From NCBI RefSeq assembly GCF_010730745.1, contig NZ_AP022615.1, forward strand, positions 1,054,001 through 1,118,000: a DNA stretch of 64,000 nt. Reading direction: 5' to 3'. Under the pieces are notes generated by a model. It was not told the DNA's origin and made no database searches. It saw only the letters and a list, made by a program, of their open reading frames with translations. Shown here in pieces: positions 25,837-34,615 of this stretch. Position 1 is the first letter of the stretch. Each line of letters opens with the position of its first letter. The DNA comes from Mycobacterium heidelbergense. Its GTDB lineage: Bacteria; Actinomycetota; Actinomycetes; Mycobacteriales; Mycobacteriaceae. The position numbers and the translations under genes were made by a program.

Positions 25837-28245
25837 ATGGATCCTCCCGTGCTGACGGTGCGGTCGGACCGATCGGAAGGTAACTTCGCGGCGGGCCGCG
25901 ACGTGGTCGTCGGCAGCGACCTGCGCGCCGATCTGCGCGTGGCGCACCCGCTGGTCGCCCGCGCCCATCTGCTGCTGCGTTTCGACGACGGTAGGTGGAT
26001 CGCGGTCGACAACAACTCGCTGAACGGGGTCTTCCTCGACGGCCGGCGGGTGCCGAGGGTCGACATCCGCGACGGCCAGACCATCACCATGGGCCGGCCC
26101 GACGGACCGCGGATCACCTTCGGAATCGGACATCAACCCGGCGCCCCGCCGCGGGCATACCGGCCCGACGACGTGCAGCGCACCACCGCCGTCCCGATCG
26201 TCCCGCGGGGCGGGACGGGGCCGCCGCCGGACCTGAACCCGCCCACCCAGATCGGCGTGAGCGGCGAGGTGGCGGAGTTCCCGACCACCAGGGTCAAGGC
26301 CCCGGGGCCCGAATCCGGGCGCAGGCCGTCGGCGACGCGCGCCGCCTGGATCGGTCGGGCGCTGGAGAACGACATCGTCGTCCACGACGTGCTGGCATCG
26401 CGCCATCACGCGTTCCTGACCCCGACGCCGGTCGGCGCCGAGATCCGCGACGCGCACAGCATCAACGGGACCTTCGTCAACGGGATCAGGGTCGGATCCG
26501 CGGTGCTGGCCGAGGGCGACGTGGTCACCATCGGCAACGTCGACCTGGTGTTCTCCGGCGGCACCCTGGCGTGCCGCCAGGAGGTGGCGGCGCGCACCGG
26601 CGGCCTGGAGGTGCGCGAGGTCGACTTCAGCATCGACGGGAAGAACCTGCTGGACGGGGTCTCGCTGACCGCCCGGCCCGGCACGCTGACCGCGATCATC
26701 GGCGGGTCCGGCGCCGGCAAGACCACGCTGTCGCGGCTGATCGCCGGGTACGCCACCCCCACCGCCGGCTCGGTCACGTTCGAGGGCCACAACATCCACC
26801 GCGAGTACGCGTCGCTGCGCAGCAGGATCGGCATGGTCCCCCAGGACGACGTCGTGCACCGCCAGCTGACCGTCAACCAGGCCCTCGGCTACGCCGCCGA
26901 GCTGCGGCTGCCGCCCGACACCAGCAAGGCCGACCGCGAGCAGGTCGTCGCCCAGGTGCTCGACGAGCTGGGGCTGACCGAGCACGCCGGCACCCGCGTC
27001 GACAAGCTGTCCGGCGGCCAGCGCAAACGCGCGTCGGTGGCGCTCGAGCTGCTCACCGGGCCGTCGCTGCTGATCCTCGACGAGCCGACCACCGGCCTGG
27101 ACCCCGCGCTGGACCTGCAGGTCATGACCATGCTGCGGCAACTGGCCGACGCCGGGCGCGTCGTGCTGGTCGTCACCCACTCGCTGACCTACCTCGACGT
27201 CTGCGATCAGGTGCTGCTGCTGGCGCCCGGCGGCAAGACCGCGTTCCTGGGGCCGCCCGGCCAGATCGGCGCGGCCATGGGCACCACCAACTGGGCCCAG
27301 GTCTTCGCGAAGGTGGGCGCCGACCCCGACGAGGCCAACCGCCGCTTCCGGGCCCGACGGGAAGCCCCGGACAGATCGGCGCCCCCGGAGGCGGCGCCGG
27401 CCGACCTCGGCGTCCCGGCGCGCACCAGCCTGCGCCGGCAGTTCTCCACGGTCGCCCGCCGCCAGGTCCGGCTGGTCGTCTCCGACCGCGCCTATTTCGC
27501 GTTCCTGGCGCTGTTGCCCTTCATCCTGGGCGCGCTGTCGCTGACCGTGCCCGGGAACACCGGGTTCGGCGTCGCCGCACCGACCAGCGGAACGCCCGAC
27601 GAGTCCGCGCAGATCCTGATCCTGATGTCCCTCGCGGCCGTCTTCATGGGCACCGCGCTGACGATCCGCGACCTCGTCGGCGAGCGCGCCATCTTCCGGC
27701 GCGAGCAGGCCGTCGGCCTCTCCGCGGGGGCCTACCTGGGCGCCAAGCTCACGGTATTTTGCGCGTTCGCGATCACCCAGGCGGCGATCGCGACGGCCAT
27801 CGTGCTGGCCGGCAAGGGCACGCCCACCCAGCCGGCCGTGCTGCTCGGCAACGCCAGCTTCGAGCTGTTCGTTACCGTCGCCGCGACCTGCGTGGCCTCG
27901 GCGATCCTGGGGTTGGTGCTGTCGTCGCTCGCACGCTCCCACGAGCAGATCATGCCGCTGCTGGTGGTGTCGCTCATGCTGCAGCTGGTGCTGGCCGGTG
28001 GCATGGTCCCGGTGACCAACCGGATCTTCCTCGACCAGCTGTCCTGGCTGGTGCCGTCGCGCTGGGGGTACGCGGCGGCGGCGTCGACGGTGAATGTGCG
28101 GGCCCTGGTGCCCGGTTCGCTCATCCCCGGGGACGGCCACTGGTCGCACACGCGCGGCGCGTGGCTGCTCGACATGGGGATGCTCGCCGCGCTGTCGGTG
28201 GTCTATGCCGCCGTCGTGCGGTGGCGCATCCGGCTCAAGCGCTGA
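25837..28245 (+). CDS. FHA-domain ABC transporter, Rv1747 type (copy 2, altered FHA-1)
   Basis: An 802-residue paralog of the preceding gene, with the same domain order but a linker shorter by about 90 residues. Walker A is near residue 288, with LSGGQRKR and LLILDEPTTGLD following; the C-terminal half carries the ABC2 membrane domain. FHA-2 is canonical (IGRALEND, SRHH, INGTFVNG). FHA-1 is degenerate: the conserved GR is GS (Ser27), the SRAH is ARAH (Ala41), and NGTFVNG is NGVFLDG. Those Arg and Ser residues normally grip phosphothreonine, so FHA-1 probably no longer reads it. The ATPase looks active. Confidence 0.87.
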   Translation: MDPPVLTVRSDRSEGNFAAGRDVVVGSDLRADLRVAHPLVARAHLLLRFDDGRWIAVDNNSLNGVFLDGRRVPRVDIRDGQTITMGRPDGPRITFGIGHQPGAPPRAYRPDDVQRTTAVPIVPRGGTGPPPDLNPPTQIGVSGEVAEFPTTRVKAPGPESGRRPSATRAAWIGRALENDIVVHDVLASRHHAFLTPTPVGAEIRDAHSINGTFVNGIRVGSAVLAEGDVVTIGNVDLVFSGGTLACRQEVAARTGGLEVREVDFSIDGKNLLDGVSLTARPGTLTAIIGGSGAGKTTLSRLIAGYATPTAGSVTFEGHNIHREYASLRSRIGMVPQDDVVHRQLTVNQALGYAAELRLPPDTSKADREQVVAQVLDELGLTEHAGTRVDKLSGGQRKRASVALELLTGPSLLILDEPTTGLDPALDLQVMTMLRQLADAGRVVLVVTHSLTYLDVCDQVLLLAPGGKTAFLGPPGQIGAAMGTTNWAQVFAKVGADPDEANRRFRARREAPDRSAPPEAAPADLGVPARTSLRRQFSTVARRQVRLVVSDRAYFAFLALLPFILGALSLTVPGNTGFGVAAPTSGTPDESAQILILMSLAAVFMGTALTIRDLVGERAIFRREQAVGLSAGAYLGAKLTVFCAFAITQAAIATAIVLAGKGTPTQPAVLLGNASFELFVTVAATCVASAILGLVLSSLARSHEQIMPLLVVSLMLQLVLAGGMVPVTNRIFLDQLSWLVPSRWGYAAAASTVNVRALVPGSLIPGDGHWSHTRGAWLLDMGMLAALSVVYAAVVRWRIRLKR

Positions 28246-28265
28246 GCCTCAGCCGTCCAGGCGGG

Positions 28266-28850
28266 TCAGCTCGCGGCCAGGGATTCCAGCGCGTATTCGC
28301 TGACCGCGATGAGCGCGTCGGTGGCCGACCTGCGGTCGCGGGCGTCGACGGTGATCACCGGGATGTGGGCGGGCAGGGTCAGCGCCTCGCGCACCGCGCC
28401 CACGGGATAGCGTGGCGCGCCGTCGAACTCGTTGACCGCGATCAGGAACGGCAGGTTGCGGTGCTCGAAGAAATCGACCGCGGCGAAGCTGTCCTCCAGG
28501 CGCCGGCAGTCCACCAGGACGATCGCGCCGATGGCGCCGCGCACCAGGTCGTCCCACATGAACCAGAACCGGCGCTGGCCCGGGGTGCCGAACAGGTAGA
28601 GCACCAGCTCCTCGTCCAGGGTGATGCGGCCGAAGTCCATCGCGACCGTGGTGGTCTTTTTGTCCGGGGTGGCCTCGAGCGTGTCGACGCCGGTCGAGGC
28701 GTCGGTGAGCATCGCCTCGGTGCGCAACGGCATGATCTCCGAGACCGCCCCGACGAAGGTGGTCTTGCCGACGCCGAACCCGCCCGCGATGACGATCTTC
28801 GTCGAAGCGTGGGCGCCGGCAGGGTGCGCCTCAGAGTGCCTTAAGACCAC
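28266..28850 (-). CDS. conservon GTPase / ATP-GTP-binding protein (Rv3362c-like, CvnD type)
   Basis: A 194-residue small Ras-like GTPase of the MglA/conservon type. P-loop GGFGVGKTTF (about 23-32), switch-II equivalent LFGTPGQRRFWFMW, and the base-recognition region AVNEFDG where classical GTPases have NKxD. It is the last of four genes (kinase, roadblock, DUF742, GTPase) and overlaps DUF742 by 20 nt. Conservons couple a membrane sensor kinase-like protein to a GTPase; the mycobacterial output is not established. Confidence 0.87.
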   Translation of the reverse strand: MVLRHSEAHPAGAHASTKIVIAGGFGVGKTTFVGAVSEIMPLRTEAMLTDASTGVDTLEATPDKKTTTVAMDFGRITLDEELVLYLFGTPGQRRFWFMWDDLVRGAIGAIVLVDCRRLEDSFAAVDFFEHRNLPFLIAVNEFDGAPRYPVGAVREALTLPAHIPVITVDARDRRSATDALIAVSEYALESLAAS

Positions 28851-29205
28851 GCAGTGTCCTTCCTATGAGTTCGTGGCGCTCGTCGCGGGTGGAACGCTCG
28901 GTCAAGGTCCTGTGCACCCGAAGGTAACCGGACAGCACCAGATCGCCGACCAGGACGCGCGCGACGCCGACCGGCAAATCCAGCCGGGCCGAGATTTCCG
29001 CGACCGACGGGCTGCCCGCGCACAGGTGGATGATCTTGCCTCTCGCGTCGTCGGCCGGCCAGCGATGATCCAGGCCCGCCCGCAGCGTCTGTATCGGCGC
29101 TTCCAGGGGAAGGTCGACGTCGGTGTCGGTCCGCCCGGACGTCAGGGTGTACGGACGGACCAGGTTCGCCTCACGGGAGGCCGGCCACGGCTCGCGTCTG
29201 TCCAT
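28831..29205 (-). CDS. DUF742 protein (Rv3363c-like, CvnC type)
   Basis: A 124-residue protein with the DUF742 winged-helix-like pattern VRPYTLTSGRT and EISARLDLPVGVARVLVGDL, the third conservon component. It starts 6 nt after the roadblock stop and its 3' end overlaps the GTPase start, implying translational coupling. Confidence 0.85.
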   Translation of the reverse strand: MDRREPWPASREANLVRPYTLTSGRTDTDVDLPLEAPIQTLRAGLDHRWPADDARGKIIHLCAGSPSVAEISARLDLPVGVARVLVGDLVLSGYLRVHRTLTERSTRDERHELIGRTLRGLKAL

Positions 29206-29211
29206 CGCGGC

Positions 29212-29673
29212 TCACGGGCTCGGCGACGATGCAGGCCGCGTGGCGGCGTGAGGAGGAGCCGAGCGATGTGGCGAGTGCTCTACGGCGGGTCGGCGGGTGG
29301 ACTGCACCACGCCGCCCACCCGTTCGACGAGGATGGCCATCTCGTAGCCGATCTGGCCGATGTCGCAGGACGTGACGGCCAACGTCGCCAGGTGCGAGCC
29401 GTCGCCGACGCGCATCAACAACAGGTAGCCGTTCTGCATCTCGACCACCGACTGCAGCACCTGGCCGCCCTCGAACAGCTGCGCGGCGCCGGTCGCGAGG
29501 CTGGCCAGCCCGGAGGCGACCGCGGCCAGCTGATCGGCGCGTTCGCGCGGGAGATGCTCACTGGCGGCGACCGGCAGCCCGTCGACGGAGACCAGCAACG
29601 CGTGCGCCACCCCCGGGACCTCGCGGGCGAACTTCGTCACCAACCAGTCCAGCGAGTTGCCAGCAGACGTCAT
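29212..29673 (-). CDS. roadblock/LC7 domain protein (Rv3364c-like, CvnB type)
   Basis: A 153-residue roadblock/LC7 protein: LDWLVTKFAREVPGVAHALLVSVDGLPVAAS is the family N-terminal pattern, with the hydrophobic VEMQNGYLLLMRVGDGSHLATLAV strand pair after it. A Ser/Pro/His-rich tail of about 30 residues extends beyond the domain. It overlaps the kinase stop by ATGA. In M. tuberculosis the ortholog has been reported to inhibit host cathepsin G; whether that holds here cannot be judged. In the conservon it is expected to act as a GTPase regulator or platform. Confidence 0.87.
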   Translation of the reverse strand: MTSAGNSLDWLVTKFAREVPGVAHALLVSVDGLPVAASEHLPRERADQLAAVASGLASLATGAAQLFEGGQVLQSVVEMQNGYLLLMRVGDGSHLATLAVTSCDIGQIGYEMAILVERVGGVVQSTRRPAVEHSPHRSAPPHAATRPASSPSP

Positions 29674-32447
29674 CCCTGATCAGTTCCCTCACTCGTCTCG
29701 CGCGCATGCGACCGTGCGGAGCGCACGCCACCGAAATGGCTGCTGAAGGAGGCGCGCACCGCCTCGGGGTCGCGCCCCGCGGCCGCGTGCTGCGGCTGCC
29801 GGCCGGAATGGGCGCCGTTGTCCTGCCCGACAAGGCCTACCACGTTGGCCGCGCCGGGCACCAGCCGGGCGCCGGGCGTGCGGACCGGCAGCCCGTGCTC
29901 GGCGGTGTGCGACTCGACGGGCTTGTCCTCGGCGGCCGCGGCCAACGACCACCCGCGGTCCCACACCGACTGCCAATCCAGGTCGGGGCTGTTGACCAGG
30001 TCGTGCGGATCGCCGAGCATCTCCGCGAGCATCCGCCGGTAGATCACGTCGTCATCGGCGGGCGCCGTGGGGGCCTTCGGGCCTTCGGGAATGGCCGGGA
30101 TCGATTCTCCGGCAGCGGGACCCGCGGGCCGGGCCGGCGGGCCTTCGGCCCGTTCGGTAGCGCCCCGCGAACGCGCGGAGAAGAACGCCGACGTGTCCGA
30201 GACGGCCGCGGGCTTGGGTGGTTCCGGTGCCGGCTCCGGCGCTTGTTCGCTCGGCCCGCTCTCCCACCACGGAGTGGCGAGCTCGCGCCGGTGCCGCCGG
30301 GGTTCGTGCTCGGCGGGCGGGGCGGGAACGTCGGTGATGCCGCTGGAACCCGGGCTGCGGCGCGGCAACAGCGTGACCGCGGGTCCCGGCTTCTCCCAAC
30401 CGTTCTGGTTTGCCGACTCGACCCCGGGGGCGTGCTCGTCGGCGGCCGCCGGCGCGGCGATCGCGCTGGCGAGTTTGGCGCTGGGCGACGACACCGCCCG
30501 TCCCCGGCCGCCGCGCTGCTCGGGGGCCGCCGTCACGCCCTCGAGCACCGTCGGCGGCAGGTAGATCTCGGCGGTCGTCCCGGAGCCCGCCTCGTTGGCG
30601 GCCGGCCCGCGCAGCCCGACCCGGATGCCGTGCCGGGCGGCGATCCGGCCCACCACGAAAAGACCCATGTGGCGGGCGTTATCGGGGGTGACCTCGCCGC
30701 CGGCCCGCAGCCGCATGTTGGCCATGCGCCGGTCCGCGTCGTTCATGCCCAAGCCGGAGTCGGAAATCCGCAGCACCACCCCGGCGTCGCCGCCGCGCGC
30801 CGCGGAGACGCGCACGGTGGTCGTCGGCGGCGAGTAGCGCAGGGCGTTGTCGATCAGCTCGGCGAACAGGTGGATGACACCGCCGGCCGCCGCGCCGATC
30901 AGCGAGCAGTCGGGCAGGCCGGCGATCTCCACCCGGCGGTAATCCTCGACCTCGGACACCGCGGCGTTGATCACGGTCGACAGCGGCACCGGCTCACGCT
31001 GGTCGCGGGCGAGCTGTGCGCCCGCGAGCACCAGCAGGTTGGCGCTGTTGCGGCGCAGCCGGGCCGCCAGGTGATCCAGCCGGAACAGGTTGTCGAGGCG
31101 CTCGGGATCCTCCTCGTTGCGCTCCAGCCGGTCGATCAGCGCCAGCTGCTGGTCGACCAGCGAGCGGCTGCGCCGCGACATGGTCTCGAACATGTCGTTG
31201 ACCAGCAGCCGCAGCCGCGCCTCGTCGCCGGCGAGCAGCAGGGCCTGCGTGTGCAGCTCGTCGACCGCGTGGGCGACCTGGCCGATCTCCTCGGTGGTGT
31301 ACACCGGCAACGGCCGCGGAATCGGTTCGGCGCCACCGGCTTTGACGCGCGCCACCTCCTCCTCGAGGTCGGTGTGGGCGACCCGGAGCGCGCCGTCGCG
31401 CAGGAGGCGCAGCGGCCGCACCAGCGCGCGCGCCACCAGCAGCACGACGCCGAGCGCGATCACGATGGCGGCCAGCACCAGGGCGGTGTCGAGGATCGCG
31501 GCGTCGCGGCGGGCGTCCGCCGTGGCGTGCACCGCCTTCGTCACCGACGCGGTGGCGTCGGTGACGACCAGCTCGGCGATCCCGTCGGTGGTCTGGATCG
31601 AGCGCAGCAGCTCGGGGTTGTCGACAAGGACGCTGGCCGGGTCGGACATGATCGCCATCCGGGTCACCATTTGCTGCTGCAGCGTCTTGGCCTCGGGCGA
31701 CCCGGCACCCAGCACTTCGCTCATCCCGAACAGCGTCGACGGTTCGGTGCCCGCCAGGGTGATCATCGAGGTCCGCAGTTGCGGCTCCGGAAGGTCGGCG
31801 CCGCGGGTCACCAGGATTTCCTGCATCGTCATCTGCCCGCGCGCCCCGACCGCCCGGCTCAGGCCCTGCGCCTCGGCGCGGATCCGCTCGTCGTCGACGC
31901 GCACCGAGGCGTTGACGACGTCCTCGGCCGTCAGCAGGATCGGGGCGTAGGTGGTCACCCGGTTCCGCAAACCGATGCTGTTGTCGGCCACCTTGTCCAG
32001 CAGCCCCTGCCCGCCGTTCAGCAGGGTGCTCACTCCCGATCGGACGTCGGGGGTCACGTCGGTGTCCGCCAGCCGCGTCTGCAGCTCGTACTTGCGCGCC
32101 GCGTAGTTCTTCTTCGCGCCCTCGAGGTCACGCCCGGTGGAGCCGGCCAGCAATGCGACGTCCAGTGCCGACATGTATTTGGTGATCGCCGGCAGCGCGT
32201 CGGCGCGGGCGGCGGCCAGCTTGAGGCCGCCCGAGTTGGCCATCGCGTCCCTGACGCGCAGCCCGCCGAAAACCGTCGCCAAAATCAGCGGGACCAGCAC
32301 GATCGCCAGGACCTTGTAGCGGACCGGCCAGTTGCTCGGCGACCAGGCCGGCGGGCGTTTGGCCGGCGCCGCCGCGGCGACCGGGGCCTCCGTGAACTCG
32401 GGTGGGACCGCCTCGACCGGAGTGGCCGGGCGGGTGAACATGGTCAC
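29670..32447 (-). CDS. conservon sensor histidine-kinase-like protein with NIT domain (Rv3365c-like, CvnA type)
   Basis: A 925-residue membrane sensor. TM1 is about 43-65, then an extracytoplasmic nitrate/nitrite-sensing (NIT) domain (about 80-310), TM2 about 325-347, HAMP (348-410), a helical dimerisation segment with His in FRLDHLAARLRR, and an HATPase_c domain (N-box ELIDNALRYSPP, G-box DSGLGM). The Pro/Ala/Glu-rich C-terminal 250 residues look disordered. Start is GTG 32447 or ATG 32441. First gene of the conservon operon, divergent from trmL/spoU. The signal is unknown. Confidence 0.87.
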   Translation of the reverse strand: MTMFTRPATPVEAVPPEFTEAPVAAAAPAKRPPAWSPSNWPVRYKVLAIVLVPLILATVFGGLRVRDAMANSGGLKLAAARADALPAITKYMSALDVALLAGSTGRDLEGAKKNYAARKYELQTRLADTDVTPDVRSGVSTLLNGGQGLLDKVADNSIGLRNRVTTYAPILLTAEDVVNASVRVDDERIRAEAQGLSRAVGARGQMTMQEILVTRGADLPEPQLRTSMITLAGTEPSTLFGMSEVLGAGSPEAKTLQQQMVTRMAIMSDPASVLVDNPELLRSIQTTDGIAELVVTDATASVTKAVHATADARRDAAILDTALVLAAIVIALGVVLLVARALVRPLRLLRDGALRVAHTDLEEEVARVKAGGAEPIPRPLPVYTTEEIGQVAHAVDELHTQALLLAGDEARLRLLVNDMFETMSRRSRSLVDQQLALIDRLERNEEDPERLDNLFRLDHLAARLRRNSANLLVLAGAQLARDQREPVPLSTVINAAVSEVEDYRRVEIAGLPDCSLIGAAAGGVIHLFAELIDNALRYSPPTTTVRVSAARGGDAGVVLRISDSGLGMNDADRRMANMRLRAGGEVTPDNARHMGLFVVGRIAARHGIRVGLRGPAANEAGSGTTAEIYLPPTVLEGVTAAPEQRGGRGRAVSSPSAKLASAIAAPAAADEHAPGVESANQNGWEKPGPAVTLLPRRSPGSSGITDVPAPPAEHEPRRHRRELATPWWESGPSEQAPEPAPEPPKPAAVSDTSAFFSARSRGATERAEGPPARPAGPAAGESIPAIPEGPKAPTAPADDDVIYRRMLAEMLGDPHDLVNSPDLDWQSVWDRGWSLAAAAEDKPVESHTAEHGLPVRTPGARLVPGAANVVGLVGQDNGAHSGRQPQHAAAGRDPEAVRASFSSHFGGVRSARSHARETSEGTDQG

Positions 32448-32602
32448 GGGTTCGCGGCCGGGAGCCCGGCCGGCGCTCGGAGAAACGAGAGGCTCATGAG
32501 ACTTCCTGCTTTATTTCGCAACTGCCCCGCGCAGATGGCGCGAGCGATAAACGCCTGGCAATCCGACGAGTATGCCAGCCCGCGGCCGAGGACTCCACAG
32601 TT

Positions 32603-32615
32603 CCTACTGAGTAGG
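32603..32615. promoter_or_regulatory. perfect palindrome in the kinase/trmL divergent region
   Basis: CCTACTGAGTAGG is a perfect 6+1+6 palindrome about midway between the divergent kinase and trmL starts. It may be an operator, but no other copy was seen in the window and its partner is unknown. Confidence 0.25.
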
Positions 32616-32688
32616 CAGAGCCCTCCAAGCCGGGCCGCTACACCGGTGCGCAAGTCTGGCAAACGATCGGCTTTGCCATGATCGGCTG

Positions 32689-33153
32689 ATGTTCCGGCTG
32701 TTGTTCTACACCCCGCGCATCGCGCCCAACACGGGCAACGCCATCCGGACGGCGGCCGCCACGGGCGCCGAATTGCATCTGGTCGAGCCGCTGGGCTTCG
32801 ACCTGTCCGAACCCAAGCTGCGGCGGGCCGGCCTGGACTATCACGACCTCGCCTCGGTCACCGTGCACGCGTCGCTGCAGGCCGCGTGGGACGCGCTGGC
32901 GCCCGCGCGGGTGGTCGCGTTCACCTCGCACGCGACCATGTCGTTTGCCGACGTCGACTACCGGGCCGGCGACGTGTTGATGTTCGGGCCGGAGCCCGAC
33001 GGGCTGGACGCGGCGACCCTGGCCGACGCGCACATCACCGAGCGGGTGCGCATCCCCATGCTGGCGGGCCGGCGCTCGCTGAACCTGTCCAACGCCGCGG
33101 CGATCGCCGTGTACGAGGCCTGGCGCCAGCACGGCTACGCCGGAGCGGTCTAG
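32689..33153 (+). CDS. spoU: tRNA (cytidine/uridine-34-2'-O)-methyltransferase, SPOUT family (SpoU/TrmL, Rv3366-like)
   Basis: A 154-residue SPOUT RNA methyltransferase. The TrmL pattern is clear: YTPRIAPNTGNAIRTAAATG at the N terminus (catalytic Asn and Arg), LVEPLGFDL, and the knot segment MFGPEPDGLD with RIPMLAGRRSLNLSNAAAIAVYEAWRQ. It methylates the wobble ribose in tRNA-Leu species in other bacteria. Followed by the IS110 element, whose left edge is 28 nt beyond the stop. Confidence 0.9.
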   Translation: MFRLLFYTPRIAPNTGNAIRTAAATGAELHLVEPLGFDLSEPKLRRAGLDYHDLASVTVHASLQAAWDALAPARVVAFTSHATMSFADVDYRAGDVLMFGPEPDGLDAATLADAHITERVRIPMLAGRRSLNLSNAAAIAVYEAWRQHGYAGAV

Positions 33154-33221
33154 CGGCCCGCTCGGCTCCGCGAGCGTGCGTAGTAAGAGAGCTATGTCGT
33201 GTGTTGGTGAAGAGGTTGAAG

Positions 33222-33276
33222 ACGTCCTCCTGGTGTCGTTGACGGGTTCGAGTCCCAAAGACATCCAGGAGGACGT
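33222..33276 (+). promoter_or_regulatory. hairpin burying the transposase ribosome binding site
   Basis: ACGTCCTCCTGG (33222-33233) pairs perfectly with CCAGGAGGACGT (33265-33276); TGTC and GACA extend it by 4 bp past a bulged T. The apical loop contains GGGTTCGAGTCCC, a small stem-loop like a tRNA T-arm. The right arm holds AGGAGG (33267-33272), 5 nt before the ATG, so mRNA covering both arms should hide the ribosome site and limit transposase synthesis. Confidence 0.65.
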
Positions 33277-33277
33277 T

Positions 33278-34615
33278 ATGAGTCAGGGTAGTGGTTTGTC
33301 GCGTGGTGATAAGCGCCGTAATGCCAAGTTGGCGCGGTTGCGTGAGTTGGTTGCGGTCGGCAACGCGATCGTGGGTATTGATCTGGCCGATAAGAAGCAG
33401 GCCGTGGTGGTGTGTGGTCATGATTCGCAGGTGCTGGCGCGTAAGACGGTCAAGGCCAGGGCCTGGGAGTTGGGTCCGGTGCTGGACTGGGCGCGTGGTG
33501 TTGCCGAGAGATGCGGGTTCGTTGGTGTGACGGTGGGTTGTGAGCCGACCGGGCATCGCTGGATGGTGGTGAATCAGATTGCTGTCCAACGGGGTATAAC
33601 GCTGGTGTGTGTGAACCCGATGCTGGTGGGACGGGCTCGAGAGGCCGAGGACTACACCCGGGACAAAAGCGATGACAAAGATGCGATGCTGATCGCGCGG
33701 TTGGTGGCCCAGTTGCACTGTTATGTCCCGGAATGTGCTGAGGAAACCTGGGCGCGGCTGCGCCAGTTGGGGGCGCGCCGCGAGCGGCTAGTTACCGAGG
33801 CCACCGCGTGCGTGCAGCAGTTGCGTGATCTGCTCGAGTGCGCTTGGCCCGCTGTGTTGGAAGCTGCGTCCAAACCCTTTGATGCGGCTAATTGGTGTGC
33901 GGGGTTGGCCGTGGTGTTGGAGCGCTGTGAGGGCCACCCGCAGCGGCTGGCTCGGTGGGGTCTGGCCCGGTTTGAGGCCGCGGTCATCCGTGAATTGCCC
34001 CGTTGGGGCGCCCAGCGGCGACGCCGGCGCATCATCGAGGCGATGTTTGTGGCGTTGATCGACCCGGTCGGGGTGATGACCCAGCGCCGCGGTGCACTCG
34101 AACGCGCTCGCGGGGTTTTGGCTGACTGGCGGTGGACCAAAACCCGCCTGGCCCAGGTGCAGACCTGCATGGTCGAGGTGCTCGATGAGCTGGGCCTGAC
34201 CGACTACCTGACCAGTATTCCCGGCCTCAGTGCGGTCGGGGCGGCGGCTATCTTGGCCGAAACCGGCGACCCGGCCCGTTTTGACAGCCCCCGCGCGCTG
34301 GTCAAACACGCCGGGCTGTGCCCGCGTGAGAACGCCAGCGGCACCTTTCAGGGCCGATCGCGGATTTCCCGACGCGGCCGGCCTCGGCTGCGGCTGGCCG
34401 CCTGGCGCGCGGCGTGGGGCGCCATCCAGCACAACCCGGTCATGGCCGCCCGCTACCGCTATCTGACTACCCGCCCACACAATCGGCTCACCGACGGACA
34501 GGCCCGAGCCGCCATCGCCGCCGCGCTGCTGCGCTGGATCCATGTCATCGCCACCGGCTGCGTGCACTGGGACGCCACCATCGCCGGTGCCACCGACCTG
34601 CCCACCGCTGCCTAA
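33278..34615 (+). CDS. IS110-family transposase (DEDD recombinase)
   Basis: A 445-residue IS110/IS116/IS902 transposase. The N-terminal RuvC-like DEDD domain begins at AIVGIDLADKKQAVVVC (first Asp), with Glu in GCEPTGHRW and the Asp pair in YTRDKSDDKDAMLIARL. The C-terminal Transposase_20 domain is GLTDYLTSIPGLSAVGAAAILAETGDPARF, followed by HAGLCPRENASGTFQGR with the likely catalytic Ser. Intact and probably active. The ATG at 33278 follows AGGAGG. Codon choice (more GTG/TTG, T-ending codons in the first third) differs from neighbouring genes, consistent with transfer. Confidence 0.9.
   Translation: MSQGSGLSRGDKRRNAKLARLRELVAVGNAIVGIDLADKKQAVVVCGHDSQVLARKTVKARAWELGPVLDWARGVAERCGFVGVTVGCEPTGHRWMVVNQIAVQRGITLVCVNPMLVGRAREAEDYTRDKSDDKDAMLIARLVAQLHCYVPECAEETWARLRQLGARRERLVTEATACVQQLRDLLECAWPAVLEAASKPFDAANWCAGLAVVLERCEGHPQRLARWGLARFEAAVIRELPRWGAQRRRRRIIEAMFVALIDPVGVMTQRRGALERARGVLADWRWTKTRLAQVQTCMVEVLDELGLTDYLTSIPGLSAVGAAAILAETGDPARFDSPRALVKHAGLCPRENASGTFQGRSRISRRGRPRLRLAAWRAAWGAIQHNPVMAARYRYLTTRPHNRLTDGQARAAIAAALLRWIHVIATGCVHWDATIAGATDLPTAA

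Noticed and set aside
25387..28149. 920-codon minus-strand ORF opposite FHA-ABC copy 2
   Set aside because: Arg/Gly/Asp-rich shadow translation; the plus strand has FHA and ABC motifs.
29706..32681. 991-codon plus-strand ORF opposite the sensor kinase
   Set aside because: Shadow frame; the minus strand shows NIT, HAMP and HATPase features and operon overlaps.
33241..33262. Possible tRNA T-arm (GGGTTCGAGTCCC)
   Set aside because: Only 3 bp of stem and no acceptor, D or anticodon arms around it; treated as part of the IS110 hairpin.
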